A stretch of 36,155 nucleotides of DNA from Euryarchaeota archaeon UBA552 (GCA_002499585.1 DAMH01000024.1:9072-45226), one strand, 5' to 3'. Counted from the first letter of the stretch, positions 18,170-27,301 are shown. The notes: generated by a model from the sequence alone, not told the origin. Numbers and translations: made by a program.

Positions 18170-20119
18170 ATGACAGAGACATATGATGCATCGAAAATTC
18201 AGGTCCTTGAGGGTCTTGAGGCCGTTAGGAAAAGGCCGGGAATGTATCTTGGCGACCCACATGATGGATCGGCACTGCACCATTGTATCTGGGAGGTCGT
18301 GGACAACTCTGTCGATGAACATTTAGCAGGGCACACCGATATCATAGAAATTTCAATGCATGAGGACGGTTCACTTTCTGTCCGCGATTACGGCAGAGGC
18401 ATCCCCGTCGGTGAACATGAGGAATATGGGGTATCAGCCGCAGAGGTCATCATGACGAAATTACATGCGGGGGGAAAATTCGACAACACCTCGTACAAAG
18501 TCTCTGGAGGACTTCACGGAGTGGGTGTATCAGCAGTCAACGCCGTCTCTGAATGGATGGAAATGACGATCCATAGAGATGGAAAGGTCTACTTTCAAAG
18601 GTACGAAGCAGGCGTCCCCGTCGACCCTCTGAGGGTAATTGGTTCGTGCTCAGACACAGGAACAAAAATATCATTCAAGCCAGATCTCTCAATCTTCACA
18701 GATGTAGTAGAATTCAATTTCGACGAAGTCGATACCCGAGTTAGCGAAACTGCGTTCCTCAACGCTGGCCTCAAAATGACCATAACAGACCAACGAGGCG
18801 ATGAGGCACACGTCTCTGAGCATTTCTATGAGGGTGGACTATCAGAATACGTTGGAAAGCTCAATGACCGAAGAGAAGTTCTCCATAGCGAGGTCATCAA
18901 AATACAAGGGGAGAAGGAGATAGAGAAGGGTGTGGTTGAAGTCGAGCTGGCCCTCCAGTGGTCTGATGCTTTCAGCGAGTCAATCAGATGTTATACCAAC
19001 ATAATACGGAACAAGGACGGGGGTACGCACATGTCAGGGCTCAGAACCGCCCTCACTAGTTCCGTGAACTCCTACGCTAAGAAAAGGAATCTGTTGAAAG
19101 GAGATGGTCTATCAGGCGATGATGTTCGAGAGGGGTTGGCTGCGGTTGTCAGCGTTAAACATCCAGACCCCTCATTCTCCTCTCAGACCAAGGACAAGCT
19201 CGTAAGCAGTGAAGTTACAGGGATCGTTCAAACAATTGTTTATGACAAACTTGGAGATTTCTTCGAAGAGAACCCCTCTGTCGCAAGGCAGATAGTTGAG
19301 AAGGCTGTGCTTGCATCGAAAGCCAGGGAAGCCGCTAGGAAGGCAAGGGATCTTACTAGGAGGAAAGGAGTGCTGGAGGGAGGAGGCTTGCCTGGCAAGC
19401 TGGCAGACTGTCAATCTAGAGATCCAAGCGAATGCGAGGTATACCTTGTGGAGGGAGATTCCGCTGGAGGGTCAGCAAAGACAGGTCGGGATCGGCGTAT
19501 ACAGGCCATCCTCCCGCTTCGGGGTAAGATTTTGAATGTCGAGCGGCAGAAACACAATGCAGCAAAGGTGTTTCAAAATCAAGAAATTCAAACAATGATC
19601 CGCGCTCTAGGGGCTGGGGTGGGGAACAACAGTGAGGAGGAGGGTTCTTTTGATTCAAGCAAACTAAGGTACTCGAAAATAATAATCATGTGCGATGCAG
19701 ACATAGATGGCGCTCACATTAGGACGTTGATGTTGACTTTCCTCTGGAGATTCATGAGACCAGCGATAGAAGATGGCCACGTCTACATAGCGCAGCCCCC
19801 ACTTTACCAACTGACTAAGGGCAGGATAAGCAAATACGTATTTTCAGACGAGGAACGCGATGAGGTCATCTCCGAATTACAAGGAGGCAATCAAAATACG
19901 AAAATCGGGGTCCAGAGATACAAGGGGCTTGGTGAAATGAATCCTGACCAACTATGGGAAACCACGATGAATCCGATGACGAGGACTATGCTAAAAGTGA
20001 CAGTCCAAGATGCTGAAGAATCGGACAGACTGTTTGAAATCCTAATGGGCGAGGATGTCCCTGACAGAAGGGCTTTCATAGAAAAACACGCCAAGGAGGT
20101 GACCAATCTTGACATCTGA
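18170..20119 (+). CDS. gyrB: DNA gyrase subunit B
   Basis: This is the bacterial-type gyrase ATPase subunit of 649 residues. It has the GHKL motifs WEVVDNSVDE (general base E42), GRGIPVG and GGLHGVGVSAVNA. The TOPRIM domain has EGDSAGGSAK (E428) and DADIDGAHI (D509, D511), and the C-terminus has QRYKGLGEMNP. The length matches the short archaeal/Gram-positive form without the E. coli insertion. The frame is open to 18086, but I chose the ATG at 18170 because MTETYDASKIQVLEGLEAVRKRPGMYLG aligns with GyrB N-termini. TATA-like strings lie at 18092-18098 and 18105-18112. It overlaps gyrA by 11 bp. Gyrase in euryarchaea is understood as an ancient acquisition from bacteria. Confidence 0.97.
   Translation: MTETYDASKIQVLEGLEAVRKRPGMYLGDPHDGSALHHCIWEVVDNSVDEHLAGHTDIIEISMHEDGSLSVRDYGRGIPVGEHEEYGVSAAEVIMTKLHAGGKFDNTSYKVSGGLHGVGVSAVNAVSEWMEMTIHRDGKVYFQRYEAGVPVDPLRVIGSCSDTGTKISFKPDLSIFTDVVEFNFDEVDTRVSETAFLNAGLKMTITDQRGDEAHVSEHFYEGGLSEYVGKLNDRREVLHSEVIKIQGEKEIEKGVVEVELALQWSDAFSESIRCYTNIIRNKDGGTHMSGLRTALTSSVNSYAKKRNLLKGDGLSGDDVREGLAAVVSVKHPDPSFSSQTKDKLVSSEVTGIVQTIVYDKLGDFFEENPSVARQIVEKAVLASKAREAARKARDLTRRKGVLEGGGLPGKLADCQSRDPSECEVYLVEGDSAGGSAKTGRDRRIQAILPLRGKILNVERQKHNAAKVFQNQEIQTMIRALGAGVGNNSEEEGSFDSSKLRYSKIIIMCDADIDGAHIRTLMLTFLWRFMRPAIEDGHVYIAQPPLYQLTKGRISKYVFSDEERDEVISELQGGNQNTKIGVQRYKGLGEMNPDQLWETTMNPMTRTMLKVTVQDAEESDRLFEILMGEDVPDRRAFIEKHAKEVTNLDI
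20093..20102 (+). promoter_or_regulatory. Full-consensus Shine-Dalgarno sequence for gyrA
   Basis: AAGGAGGTGA lies inside the gyrB 3' end, six bases before a TTG at 20109. It is fully complementary to the conserved 16S rRNA 3' end and is the best ribosome site in the window, so it decides the gyrA start. Confidence 0.85.
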
Positions 20120-22820
20120 AGAGGAGGAGATTTCTTCTGCAACCAGTGAGAACATCCTGAATCACTCACTTGACAAGGAGATGAAAACCTCCTACATCAA
20201 TTATGCAATGTCAGTGATCATTGGAAGAGCCCTTCCCGATGCAAGAGACGGCCTAAAGCCGGTGCACAGACGTGTCCTGTTCGGTATGCATGAGGGCGGA
20301 CACACCTCTGAGAAAAAGTACAGTAAGTCTGCTCGCTCAGTCGGGGAGGTTATGGGGAAATACCATCCTCATGGCGACTTATCCATCTACGACACCATGG
20401 TGAGGATGGCTCAGGAATTCTCCCTGAGGTATCCACTTGTGGACGGCCAGGGTAATTTTGGATCAATCGATGGCGATCCTCCAGCAGCAATGAGATACAC
20501 AGAGAGCAGGTTAGATAAGATTTCGAAACACATGCTGGAAGATATAGACAAGAAGACTGTTGACTTCCAACCGAATTTCGACGATTCTGAAGTGGAGCCC
20601 ACTGTACTCCCTGCGAGGCTTCCTAACCTACTCCTGAACGGCAGTGACGGTATAGCAGTCGGAATGGCCACAAGAATACCCCCCCACAACATAACTGAGG
20701 TAGTTGGGGCAATTCGACTACATGTCAACACAATCATAGAAGAGGGGGTCGAGCAACGGAAAATTCCTACCATCAAGATTGAGGATTACATGGATCATGT
20801 GAGAGGGCCTGACTTCCCCACAGGCGCTACAATCCACGGACTCGACGGTATACTCGATATGTATTCCACTGGAAAGGGGAGATTTCATGTCCGGTCAAAA
20901 TGCGATGTTTATGACGACTCGTCAGGAAAGAAGATTGTCGTGCATGAAATCCCATACCAAGTAAAGAAATCTGACATGCTTGTCCATATAGCAGAGCTGG
21001 TGTCTAAGGGATCAGTAGTTGGAATAAGAGACATACGCGATGAATCCTCGAAAGAAGGCATCAGGGTGGTAATTGAGGTCAAGAGTAACGCTGACCCCCA
21101 TGCTGTTCTCAATCAGCTGTACAAATCTAGCAGACTTCAGGAGTCCTACTCAGCCAACATGATGGGCATACTCGATGGCAGGCCTGTTCTCCTCACCCTA
21201 CCCGTGATGTTGCACACGTATGTTGAACACAGGGAATCCGTGATAGATAGGCGAGCCAAGTTTGAGTTGAACAAGGCCGAATCAAGGGCACATATACTCG
21301 AAGGCCTGGTTGTAGCACAGAAAAGGATCAGTGATGTAATCAAGGCCGGCAGATCCAGCTCTACAAGGGAACAATTTGAGTCTGTTCTACGGGGAGAGGA
21401 AACCCTATCAGGAATCAATCCATTTGAGTTTACAGAACCCCAGTCAAAGGCCATTGCCGAGAGGCGCCTTTACCAATTGAGTCGATTGGATGTGGAGAAG
21501 GTCAACAGTGAATTTGAGCAACTCAAGATCAAGATCAAAGATTTGACTGACATAATATCATCCAGAGAGAGACGTCTCAATATCCTGATAGAAGAACTGG
21601 AGGAGATGATTGAAAGGCACGGTGATGATAGGAGGTCAACGATAGACCCAATGCCGCTGTCTATGGACAGAGAGGACCTGATAGAAGAACGGGCTATTGT
21701 AATATCATTAACCCAAGAGGACTACATCCGGCACCTGCCTGTCGAAACATTCAGACTTCAAAATCGAGGTGGCAAAGGACTCAAGGGCGTTACGACCAAA
21801 GAAGAGGACGCACCTGCAGCCATCGTAACTTGTTTTTCCAAGGATAGGTTGCTTATTTTTACCAATCAAGGTCGTGTCTACGGGCTGCGGGCTTGGGAAA
21901 CGCCGTCAGCCAGCAGATATGGAAGGGGCACTCACATCAGAAACCTGTTAGAAGGTTTCAGAGACGACGAAAAAATTGTGTCAATATTACCCATGGATAG
22001 GGGTCTAATAGAAAATCCAGACGGTCACTTCCTAATCTTTGCGACCAGTCAAGGCAGGATCAAGAGGAGTCGCTTGTCTGAATACGTCAAAATTAATAGA
22101 AATGGGAAGTACGCTCTTAAATTTGCGAGTGAAAATGATTCCCTAGTACAAGTGAGACCCGCAACATCGACTGATCATGTTGTGCTAGTGTCCGCAGGCG
22201 GTTATGCATGCAGATTCCTTCCATCAGAAGTCAAGATTAGGACGGACCCATCCACAGGTGAAGAGGTCAGAACCCACACTGTCCGTGTACAGGGAAGAGT
22301 CAGCCAAGGTGTCAGTGGAATGAGATTGAGTTCAGGGGACCATGTAGTGGGAATGATAGTCACGGACGATTTCGACACAAGCGTTTTGACTATCTCAAAG
22401 CATGGAATGGCGAAAAGGACCCGTTTGGGCTCCGGCAAGATGTTGGAGGTCAGAGATCAAGAAGGTTCTGTTGTTGTCGATGACAATGGCGATCCAGTTA
22501 CGGAGAGAGACGGTTACAGGAAGACGAATAGAGGAACAAAGGGTGTCAGGACCATGTCGCTTTCAGAGGCGGACTCCATTGTGGGGGTGAGGCAGATTCC
22601 CGACCTGTCGGATCAACTGTTCATGCTGACAGAAAAAGGGATGATGATTCGAATGCCTGCGACGCAGACAAAAGAGACTCTGGGCAAAGTCACAAAGGGG
22701 ACAAGAATAATGGAACTCAGAGACTCTAACAAAAAGAGGCATATCGATGAAATAATTTTCGTTGCACGCCTCCCCGCCAGTCTAGTCGAAGGGGAGGAGG
22801 AGTCTTCTGAAGAGGAGTGA
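20109..22820 (+). CDS. gyrA: DNA gyrase subunit A
   Basis: This is the 903-residue DNA cleavage and wrapping subunit of gyrase. The N-terminal block SYINYAMSVIIGRALPDARDGLKPVHRR is followed by the catalytic Tyr at residue 130 (MRYTES). A coiled-coil and helical region follows. The C-terminal beta-pinwheel begins with a GyrA box at about residue 551, QNRGGKG, one residue off the QRRGGKG consensus. That box supports true gyrase activity (negative supercoiling) rather than topoisomerase IV. The start is a TTG that overlaps the gyrB stop by 11 bp. It is backed by an exact AAGGAGGTGA at 20093-20102, implying translational coupling with gyrB. The C-terminal tail is highly acidic (EGEEESSEEE). Confidence 0.97.
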   Translation: MTSEEEEISSATSENILNHSLDKEMKTSYINYAMSVIIGRALPDARDGLKPVHRRVLFGMHEGGHTSEKKYSKSARSVGEVMGKYHPHGDLSIYDTMVRMAQEFSLRYPLVDGQGNFGSIDGDPPAAMRYTESRLDKISKHMLEDIDKKTVDFQPNFDDSEVEPTVLPARLPNLLLNGSDGIAVGMATRIPPHNITEVVGAIRLHVNTIIEEGVEQRKIPTIKIEDYMDHVRGPDFPTGATIHGLDGILDMYSTGKGRFHVRSKCDVYDDSSGKKIVVHEIPYQVKKSDMLVHIAELVSKGSVVGIRDIRDESSKEGIRVVIEVKSNADPHAVLNQLYKSSRLQESYSANMMGILDGRPVLLTLPVMLHTYVEHRESVIDRRAKFELNKAESRAHILEGLVVAQKRISDVIKAGRSSSTREQFESVLRGEETLSGINPFEFTEPQSKAIAERRLYQLSRLDVEKVNSEFEQLKIKIKDLTDIISSRERRLNILIEELEEMIERHGDDRRSTIDPMPLSMDREDLIEERAIVISLTQEDYIRHLPVETFRLQNRGGKGLKGVTTKEEDAPAAIVTCFSKDRLLIFTNQGRVYGLRAWETPSASRYGRGTHIRNLLEGFRDDEKIVSILPMDRGLIENPDGHFLIFATSQGRIKRSRLSEYVKINRNGKYALKFASENDSLVQVRPATSTDHVVLVSAGGYACRFLPSEVKIRTDPSTGEEVRTHTVRVQGRVSQGVSGMRLSSGDHVVGMIVTDDFDTSVLTISKHGMAKRTRLGSGKMLEVRDQEGSVVVDDNGDPVTERDGYRKTNRGTKGVRTMSLSEADSIVGVRQIPDLSDQLFMLTEKGMMIRMPATQTKETLGKVTKGTRIMELRDSNKKRHIDEIIFVARLPASLVEGEEESSEEE

Positions 22821-22832
22821 GGTAACCGCTCG

Positions 22833-22840
22833 TCTTAAGG
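22833..22840 (+). promoter_or_regulatory. Putative TATA-like element upstream of tRNA-Ser
   Basis: TCTTAAGG ends 26 bp before the first base of the tRNA, the spacing expected of an archaeal TATA box if transcription begins at the mature 5' end. It is a weak match to consensus. Confidence 0.35.
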
Positions 22841-22865
22841 GAGAATCTTGCGTCCGGGTATCACT

Positions 22866-22952
22866 GCGGCAGTCGCATAGCCTGGCCATTGCGCTGGATT
22901 GCTAATCCAGTGGTGTCTCACCTCGGGAGTTCGAATCTCCCCTGCCGCGCCA
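22866..22952 (+). tRNA. tRNA-Ser(GCT) with encoded CCA
   Basis: The acceptor GCGGCAG (22866-22872) pairs with CTGCCGC (22942-22948), with discriminator G at 22949 and CCA encoded at 22950-22952. The anticodon arm is CTGGA-TTGCTAA-TCCAG, giving anticodon GCT, which reads AGC/AGT serine codons. A long variable arm (GGTG-TCT-CACC) is present, as required for tRNA-Ser. The T arm is GGGAG-TTCGAAT-CTCCC. A D arm with a GCA/TGC stem precedes the anticodon arm. No intron is seen. Confidence 0.95.
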
Positions 22953-23047
22953 ACCATTCCGAAGCTTATGCCCCCGCCTCGAGCCTTTTCCCATTGAACA
23001 GAAAGTGTCTTTCGGTGGGTACGTCTCGTAAACAAACGGAGATCGCC

Positions 23048-23911
23048 ATGGAAACCATCCTGTTCAACCTCGGTGTTTCTATCGGGGTATTGTTGTCACT
23101 CGTCCTCGTGTGGCTTCTTCTTAGACACCTGAGTCTCAGGCCATCGAATGAGAGGTTCTGGGTGAACGACAACGCGAGGACGGCCACTGCCGAGTTCGAT
23201 GGCGACAAAGTCACTATACGTAACGTCAGAGACTTCGTGTGGAGGTCAACAAGGGACTATGACGAGCGTTGGATAGACGTGACGATGAGTCTCGATAAAA
23301 TGGCCAAGATATGGTTTGTGTTGGAGTACTTCGATCCTACGAAGAGGCAGATGGCTCATACCATCATGAGCTTCGAGACGGATGACGGCCAGCGGATCGC
23401 CTGCTCCATCGAGGTTAGGAGGGAGCAGGGTGAGAGGTATCACCCTATCAAGGGCCTCTTCCGGCAATACGAGCTGATCTACGTCTGGGCGACTGAGAGG
23501 GACGTCATCGGAGTAAGGGCCAGATGCAGGAAGAAATCGGTCACCCACCTGTTCGAGGCCGTGGTGCTCGGACCGGGCAACGAGAGGAGGATGATTGAGT
23601 CTTACCTTCGAAGGTCCAACAAACTGAGTTCAGAGCCAGAGTGGTACAACACCATCACCAACACGTGCACAACCAACATAGTTGGGCATGTAAACGAGGT
23701 CTATCCGGGTAGGGTCCCTTGGGGGGTGTCGATTCTACTTCCCGGCCTGAGTCCAAAACTCCTGAGTCGGAACAACCTTGTCAAAATGACCGGCACTCTA
23801 GATGAGACCCTCCGCGACAGCATCATCGATGAGAGGGCCAACGATTGGGATGGTGTAGCGGACTTCGGTGACTGGATCAGAGGCGAGGGTTCAACCGATC
23901 CCCCCTCCTGA
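23048..23911 (+). CDS. DUF4105 (Lnb N-terminal periplasmic domain) membrane protein
   Basis: I chose the ATG at 23048 (287 residues), just before a membrane segment (residues 5-25). The frame is open upstream but would run through the tRNA. The soluble part carries MSFETDDGQRIACSIEVRRE, GLFRQYELIYVWATERDVIGVRAR and EWYNTITNTCTTNI, which match the DUF4105/Lnb N-terminal domain. That family has a conserved Cys after an Asn/Thr run and is thought to resemble cysteine peptidase folds; its substrate is not established. The stop is 1 bp before the aroA ATG, so the two genes form an operon. Base composition is more GC-rich than gyrA or the later ribosomal genes. Confidence 0.82.
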   Translation: METILFNLGVSIGVLLSLVLVWLLLRHLSLRPSNERFWVNDNARTATAEFDGDKVTIRNVRDFVWRSTRDYDERWIDVTMSLDKMAKIWFVLEYFDPTKRQMAHTIMSFETDDGQRIACSIEVRREQGERYHPIKGLFRQYELIYVWATERDVIGVRARCRKKSVTHLFEAVVLGPGNERRMIESYLRRSNKLSSEPEWYNTITNTCTTNIVGHVNEVYPGRVPWGVSILLPGLSPKLLSRNNLVKMTGTLDETLRDSIIDERANDWDGVADFGDWIRGEGSTDPPS

Positions 23912-23912
23912 G

Positions 23913-25118
23913 ATGAACGTGATCGAGATATCGCCATGTAGGCTGTCATCAGGGAGGCAATGGGTCCTCCCTGCCTCAAAGAGTCACCTCATCAGGTGGA
24001 TCGCCTTGGCGTCTCAAAGCAGGGGCGCCATTCGAATCAAACACGTCGGCGAACTCGGAGAGGACTCCATCAACATGATTCGAGGGCTCAGGTCCCTCGG
24101 CGCTGAAATCCAGATCTCTGATGGCATGGTGGACGTCTCTGCAACCAGTCGTACATTCCCACGTATTCCCGGAAAACGCATAGATATGGGCAACTCGGGA
24201 ACGGGATTCAGATTCATGCTGGCGTTGGCATCCTCCATGGGCTCGGTCTCAGAAATCACGGGGGATATCTCCCTCAGAAGCCGCCCATTCGAGGTTATCA
24301 CAGGTGCACTGGCCGAATTGGGATGCAGCGTCTCCAAAGGGGTGCGTGGCGGTTTCATGGTATCTGGCCCTGCAGTACCCGGTAAGGTGGTTCTGGATCT
24401 CTCCAAGGGCAGCCAACCGCTATCTGCACTCCTTGTTGCAGCGCCGTCAATGGGCGTTGATATAGAGGTCAAGATTCACGGTAACATAGTCAGCCAGAGA
24501 TACTTGAAGCTGACCTATGGCATATGCAAGTCGACTGGATCTGGGAACGAGTTCTCCGATCAAAATGTCAGAATCGTCCCCTGGGATGTGACTCTTCCGG
24601 AGGAGGTGACTGTGCCCTCGGAGAGCAGTCTCACACCAGTGATCATGTTATTGGAGCGGCTACATGGGGTGGATCTTGGCAGTGGGAACCTCGTGGACTC
24701 GGACCTTGTTGCTCCGGAGGTCAACTGGCTACGGTCAAATGATTCTGGTCGCTTAGACCTCACCGCAGCCAGCGACTTGGTTACGCCAGCAGCGGCATTA
24801 TTGGCGATAGGGGGCGGGGGAAAGATCGTGGGGGTTGGCCACGCCCAGAGGAAGGAGTCCAAGAGGATGGCGACCACTGAGAAGCTGCTCTCCGATTTCG
24901 GTTTGAAGGCACATGTCAGGCCCGGAGGAGTCATCGAGGTCCCGGGCAACCAGTCCCCCGATAGGCCGGAGGAGGATGTGAGAACCTACAGTGACCACAG
25001 AGTGGCCATGACCGCGATGGCACTCGCTAGCCTGGTCGGCGCTACAATCGAAGGAGAGAGTTGCATAGGAGCCACCCACCCCAGTTTCCACCAAATGCTG
25101 ATGGCGATTTCATCTTGA
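23913..25118 (+). CDS. aroA: 3-phosphoshikimate 1-carboxyvinyltransferase (EPSP synthase)
   Basis: EPSP synthase joins shikimate-3-phosphate and phosphoenolpyruvate in the sixth step of the shikimate pathway. Motifs visible are LPASKSHLIRW (substrate-binding Lys), GNSGTGFRFM (equivalent of GNAGTA), SLRSRPFEVITGALAELG, GSQPLSALLVAAP and SDHRVAMTAMA. The ATG at 23913 gives 401 residues; an upstream in-frame ATG at 23868 would overlap the previous gene. It is coupled to the DUF4105 gene. The GNSGT and PASKS variants are plausible for divergent archaeal enzymes, and the sequence is not tightly conserved overall. Confidence 0.92.
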   Translation: MNVIEISPCRLSSGRQWVLPASKSHLIRWIALASQSRGAIRIKHVGELGEDSINMIRGLRSLGAEIQISDGMVDVSATSRTFPRIPGKRIDMGNSGTGFRFMLALASSMGSVSEITGDISLRSRPFEVITGALAELGCSVSKGVRGGFMVSGPAVPGKVVLDLSKGSQPLSALLVAAPSMGVDIEVKIHGNIVSQRYLKLTYGICKSTGSGNEFSDQNVRIVPWDVTLPEEVTVPSESSLTPVIMLLERLHGVDLGSGNLVDSDLVAPEVNWLRSNDSGRLDLTAASDLVTPAAALLAIGGGGKIVGVGHAQRKESKRMATTEKLLSDFGLKAHVRPGGVIEVPGNQSPDRPEEDVRTYSDHRVAMTAMALASLVGATIEGESCIGATHPSFHQMLMAISS

Positions 25119-25164
25119 GTCGGTAAGGGTAACAAACAAGATCAAGGCGCAGGTCTCATGAGGT

Positions 25165-26115
25165 GTGAAAGTGTCCGGCAAAAGTGGTCTCAACGTCCAC
25201 TTCCTGATGCTGATGGTCTCCATGATCTGGGGAGGGTCATGGGCAGTGGGCCGAATTCTCGCTCTCTCCCTGCCCCCTGCTACTGGCGCATGGATGAGAT
25301 ACATCGTATGCATGATTGCATTCTACCTTTGGTTTGGGTACAAGAGAATGGGTGGGGAGACTGTACGCTGGTTTCCAAGGTCAAGGGATTCGTGGTGGCG
25401 CGTTTCCGTCATATCCCTCTTCGCCGTCATGGGCTATCAGCTCCTATTCATGCATGGCATGAGGTTTACCGCGGCGGGGGATGCCTCCTTGATCATCACG
25501 ATGAATCCGATTTTCACAGTACTTCTAGCGGCGCCGATACTAGGTCAAAGGATAACACGGAAGATGATCTATGGGCTCTTTCTTTCATTCATCGGCGTGA
25601 TTGTGGTCACGGGTTGGAGTCCAAATACCGACATTCCGCTCGATGACCGATTGAAGGGCGATCTGATGATCATGCTCGCCGCTTTGTGTTGGGCCACTGC
25701 GACAAATCTAACTCGGATCATGCTCGAGGCGGAGGGAGAACATGGCGCCACCTCGACTGAAATCGTAGTCTGGTACTCCCTCGTCGGCACTATCCTGCTG
25801 ACCCCGTGGTGGCTATTAGATGTCCACCATGGTGGTTTTCAAATCCCGAACAGCGAGGACCTTCTTGCGATCCTATACCTCAGCATTCTCTCGACGGTCC
25901 TAGCATACATCTGGTTCGTAGTGGGTGTCGAAAGGATCGGTGCGACATCCGCATCCTCCTATGTCTTCCTCGTTCCGCCCTTCGGAGTGCTGGGTGGCTG
26001 GGTACTCTTGGATGAGCACCTCGGAGTCTCCCTAGTCATCGGTTTCCTCCTGATAGTTGGGGGCGTCAGGGCCGTTCAGAAAGAGAGCAGCATAGTTGGC
26101 AGATCTGGCAGGTAA
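25165..26115 (+). CDS. EamA/DMT superfamily transporter
   Basis: This is a roughly 316-residue polytopic membrane protein with about ten hydrophobic segments. The two-fold EamA repeat begins MVSMIWGGSWAVGRIL and, in the second half, ALCWATATNLTR. Typical DMT features include MNPIFTVLLAAPILGQRIT at the end of repeat one and VPPFGVLGGWVLLDEHLG near the end of repeat two. The start is a GTG at 25165 or the GTG at 25171; the GAGGTG at 25160-25165 fits the latter. Substrate cannot be inferred. It is the last gene of the GC-richer block that follows the tRNA. Confidence 0.88.
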   Translation: MKVSGKSGLNVHFLMLMVSMIWGGSWAVGRILALSLPPATGAWMRYIVCMIAFYLWFGYKRMGGETVRWFPRSRDSWWRVSVISLFAVMGYQLLFMHGMRFTAAGDASLIITMNPIFTVLLAAPILGQRITRKMIYGLFLSFIGVIVVTGWSPNTDIPLDDRLKGDLMIMLAALCWATATNLTRIMLEAEGEHGATSTEIVVWYSLVGTILLTPWWLLDVHHGGFQIPNSEDLLAILYLSILSTVLAYIWFVVGVERIGATSASSYVFLVPPFGVLGGWVLLDEHLGVSLVIGFLLIVGGVRAVQKESSIVGRSGR

Positions 26116-26126
26116 CCCCTTCAGGA

Positions 26127-26133
26127 TTAAATA
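26127..26133 (+). promoter_or_regulatory. Putative TATA box for the L10e gene
   Basis: TTAAATA ends 36 bp before the L10e ATG. Standard archaeal spacing puts the start site near 26158, giving a leader of about 11 nt. It marks the change from the GC-richer block to the housekeeping cluster. Confidence 0.5.
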
Positions 26134-26168
26134 CGGACGGCGAGTCGCGCCAGACCGAGGGACTGTCG

Positions 26169-26708
26169 ATGGCACGAAAACCAGCCAAGATGTATCGTCA
26201 AATCAAGGGCCCTGCCTACACGCGCCGACAATACACCGGAGGTGTTCCGAACAATCGGATTCTGAGATACCACATGGGCAACAGGACAGTTGCAGAAGCA
26301 AACGGATTTGAAGTGGTACTGAATCTTACCGTGGACAACTCCGTTCAAGTTAGGCATACTGCACTAGAATCTGCTAGAATGATTTCAAACGCCACTATTA
26401 GGAAGGCGGCGACAGATACAGGATATGCACTTAGAGTTCACAAATACCCCCACCATGTTATCAGAGAAAACAAACAAGCCACTGGTGCAGGGGCGGATAG
26501 AGTTTCCCAGGGAATGAGACTATCATTCGGAAAGAATGTCGGCACGGCTGCAAGAGTCAAGCGAGGGGAAGTAATCATCTCGATCCATACACGACCAGAA
26601 TTCTACCTGAGCGCCCGCGACGCACTTAGGAAGGCCGGCATGAAATTACCTAGTCCCTGCACTATCAAGGTCGTCAAAGGTGCCGAGACATTGAAGGGTT
26701 TAGTCTGA
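26169..26708 (+). CDS. rpl10e: Large-subunit ribosomal protein L10e (uL16 family)
   Basis: This 179-residue protein begins MARKPAKMYRQIKGPAYTRRQYTGGVPNN, a hallmark of archaeal/eukaryotic L10e. The core FGKNVGTAARVKRGEVIISIHTRPEF is also typical. It contributes to the tRNA-binding region of the 50S subunit. The ATG at 26169 is the family start. The hpt gene follows 11 bp after the stop. Confidence 0.96.
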   Translation: MARKPAKMYRQIKGPAYTRRQYTGGVPNNRILRYHMGNRTVAEANGFEVVLNLTVDNSVQVRHTALESARMISNATIRKAATDTGYALRVHKYPHHVIRENKQATGAGADRVSQGMRLSFGKNVGTAARVKRGEVIISIHTRPEFYLSARDALRKAGMKLPSPCTIKVVKGAETLKGLV

Positions 26709-26719
26709 GAGCATACTAC

Positions 26720-27301
26720 ATGCCCGACCACAAGGACCCTCAAGACATCCTGGAAGACTCTCTGAGGGGGGCTCCGATAATTTGGAAAGGAGACTACCCT
26801 TACTTCATTCACCCGCTCTCGGACGGTATTCCGAGAATGGATCCCGAAGTCCTAACTGCCGTGACAGACCTGATAGTGCGATCAACCGATTGGACCGGTG
26901 TCGATCTAATAGTCAGTGTCGAGGCCATGGGCCTGCCACTACTCGCATCAGTGGGCATTGCCACTGGGATCCCCACTGTTGTTATTCGAAAGAGGCCCTA
27001 TGGGATGAAGGGGGAGATTTCTGTTGATGTCTCCACAGGTTACTCCGAATCGACCCTGTACGTGAATGATATTTTCGACGGTGAGAGGGTTGTGATAGTT
27101 GACGATGTAATATCCACAGGCGGCACTTTAGAGCCCCTTCTGCAAAAACTGGAGGAGATGGGGGTTATTCTACACGATGTCGTGATAGCTATTGAGAAAG
27201 GGGAGGGTAGAGAGAGGTTGAATCGGGACCGGCCCGAATGGCCTATCCGCTCCTTGGCTAGGATTGAGATAGTAGATGGCAGAGTTGAGATGGCTAGATG
27301 A
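26720..27301 (+). CDS. hpt: Hypoxanthine/guanine phosphoribosyltransferase, archaeal type
   Basis: This 193-residue type I phosphoribosyltransferase salvages purine bases using PRPP. The PRPP-binding motif VVIVDDVISTGGT is near residues 129-141. The N-terminal half (LRGAPIIWKGDYPYFIHPLSDGIP, SVEAMGLPLLASVGIATGIPTVVIRKRPYG) matches the archaeal HGPRTase family, which is structurally closer to adenine phosphoribosyltransferases. Base specificity is taken from family membership. It probably belongs to the L10e transcription unit. Confidence 0.85.
   Translation: MPDHKDPQDILEDSLRGAPIIWKGDYPYFIHPLSDGIPRMDPEVLTAVTDLIVRSTDWTGVDLIVSVEAMGLPLLASVGIATGIPTVVIRKRPYGMKGEISVDVSTGYSESTLYVNDIFDGERVVIVDDVISTGGTLEPLLQKLEEMGVILHDVVIAIEKGEGRERLNRDRPEWPIRSLARIEIVDGRVEMAR

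Noticed and set aside
22835..23035. Minus-strand frame encoding a GEIRTPEVRHH-type peptide
   Set aside because: It is the antisense of the tRNA-Ser gene, a well-known false protein pattern.
25158..25646. 162-residue plus-strand frame overlapping the EamA gene
   Set aside because: It is an out-of-frame shadow in a GC-richer gene and reads as low-order sequence, while the overlapping frame has a clear ten-segment membrane pattern.
26141..26155. Right attachment site matching the tRNA-Ser 3' end
   Set aside because: Only a 7-bp string (CGCGCCA) is shared, which is too short to support an integration site, and no integrase is present.
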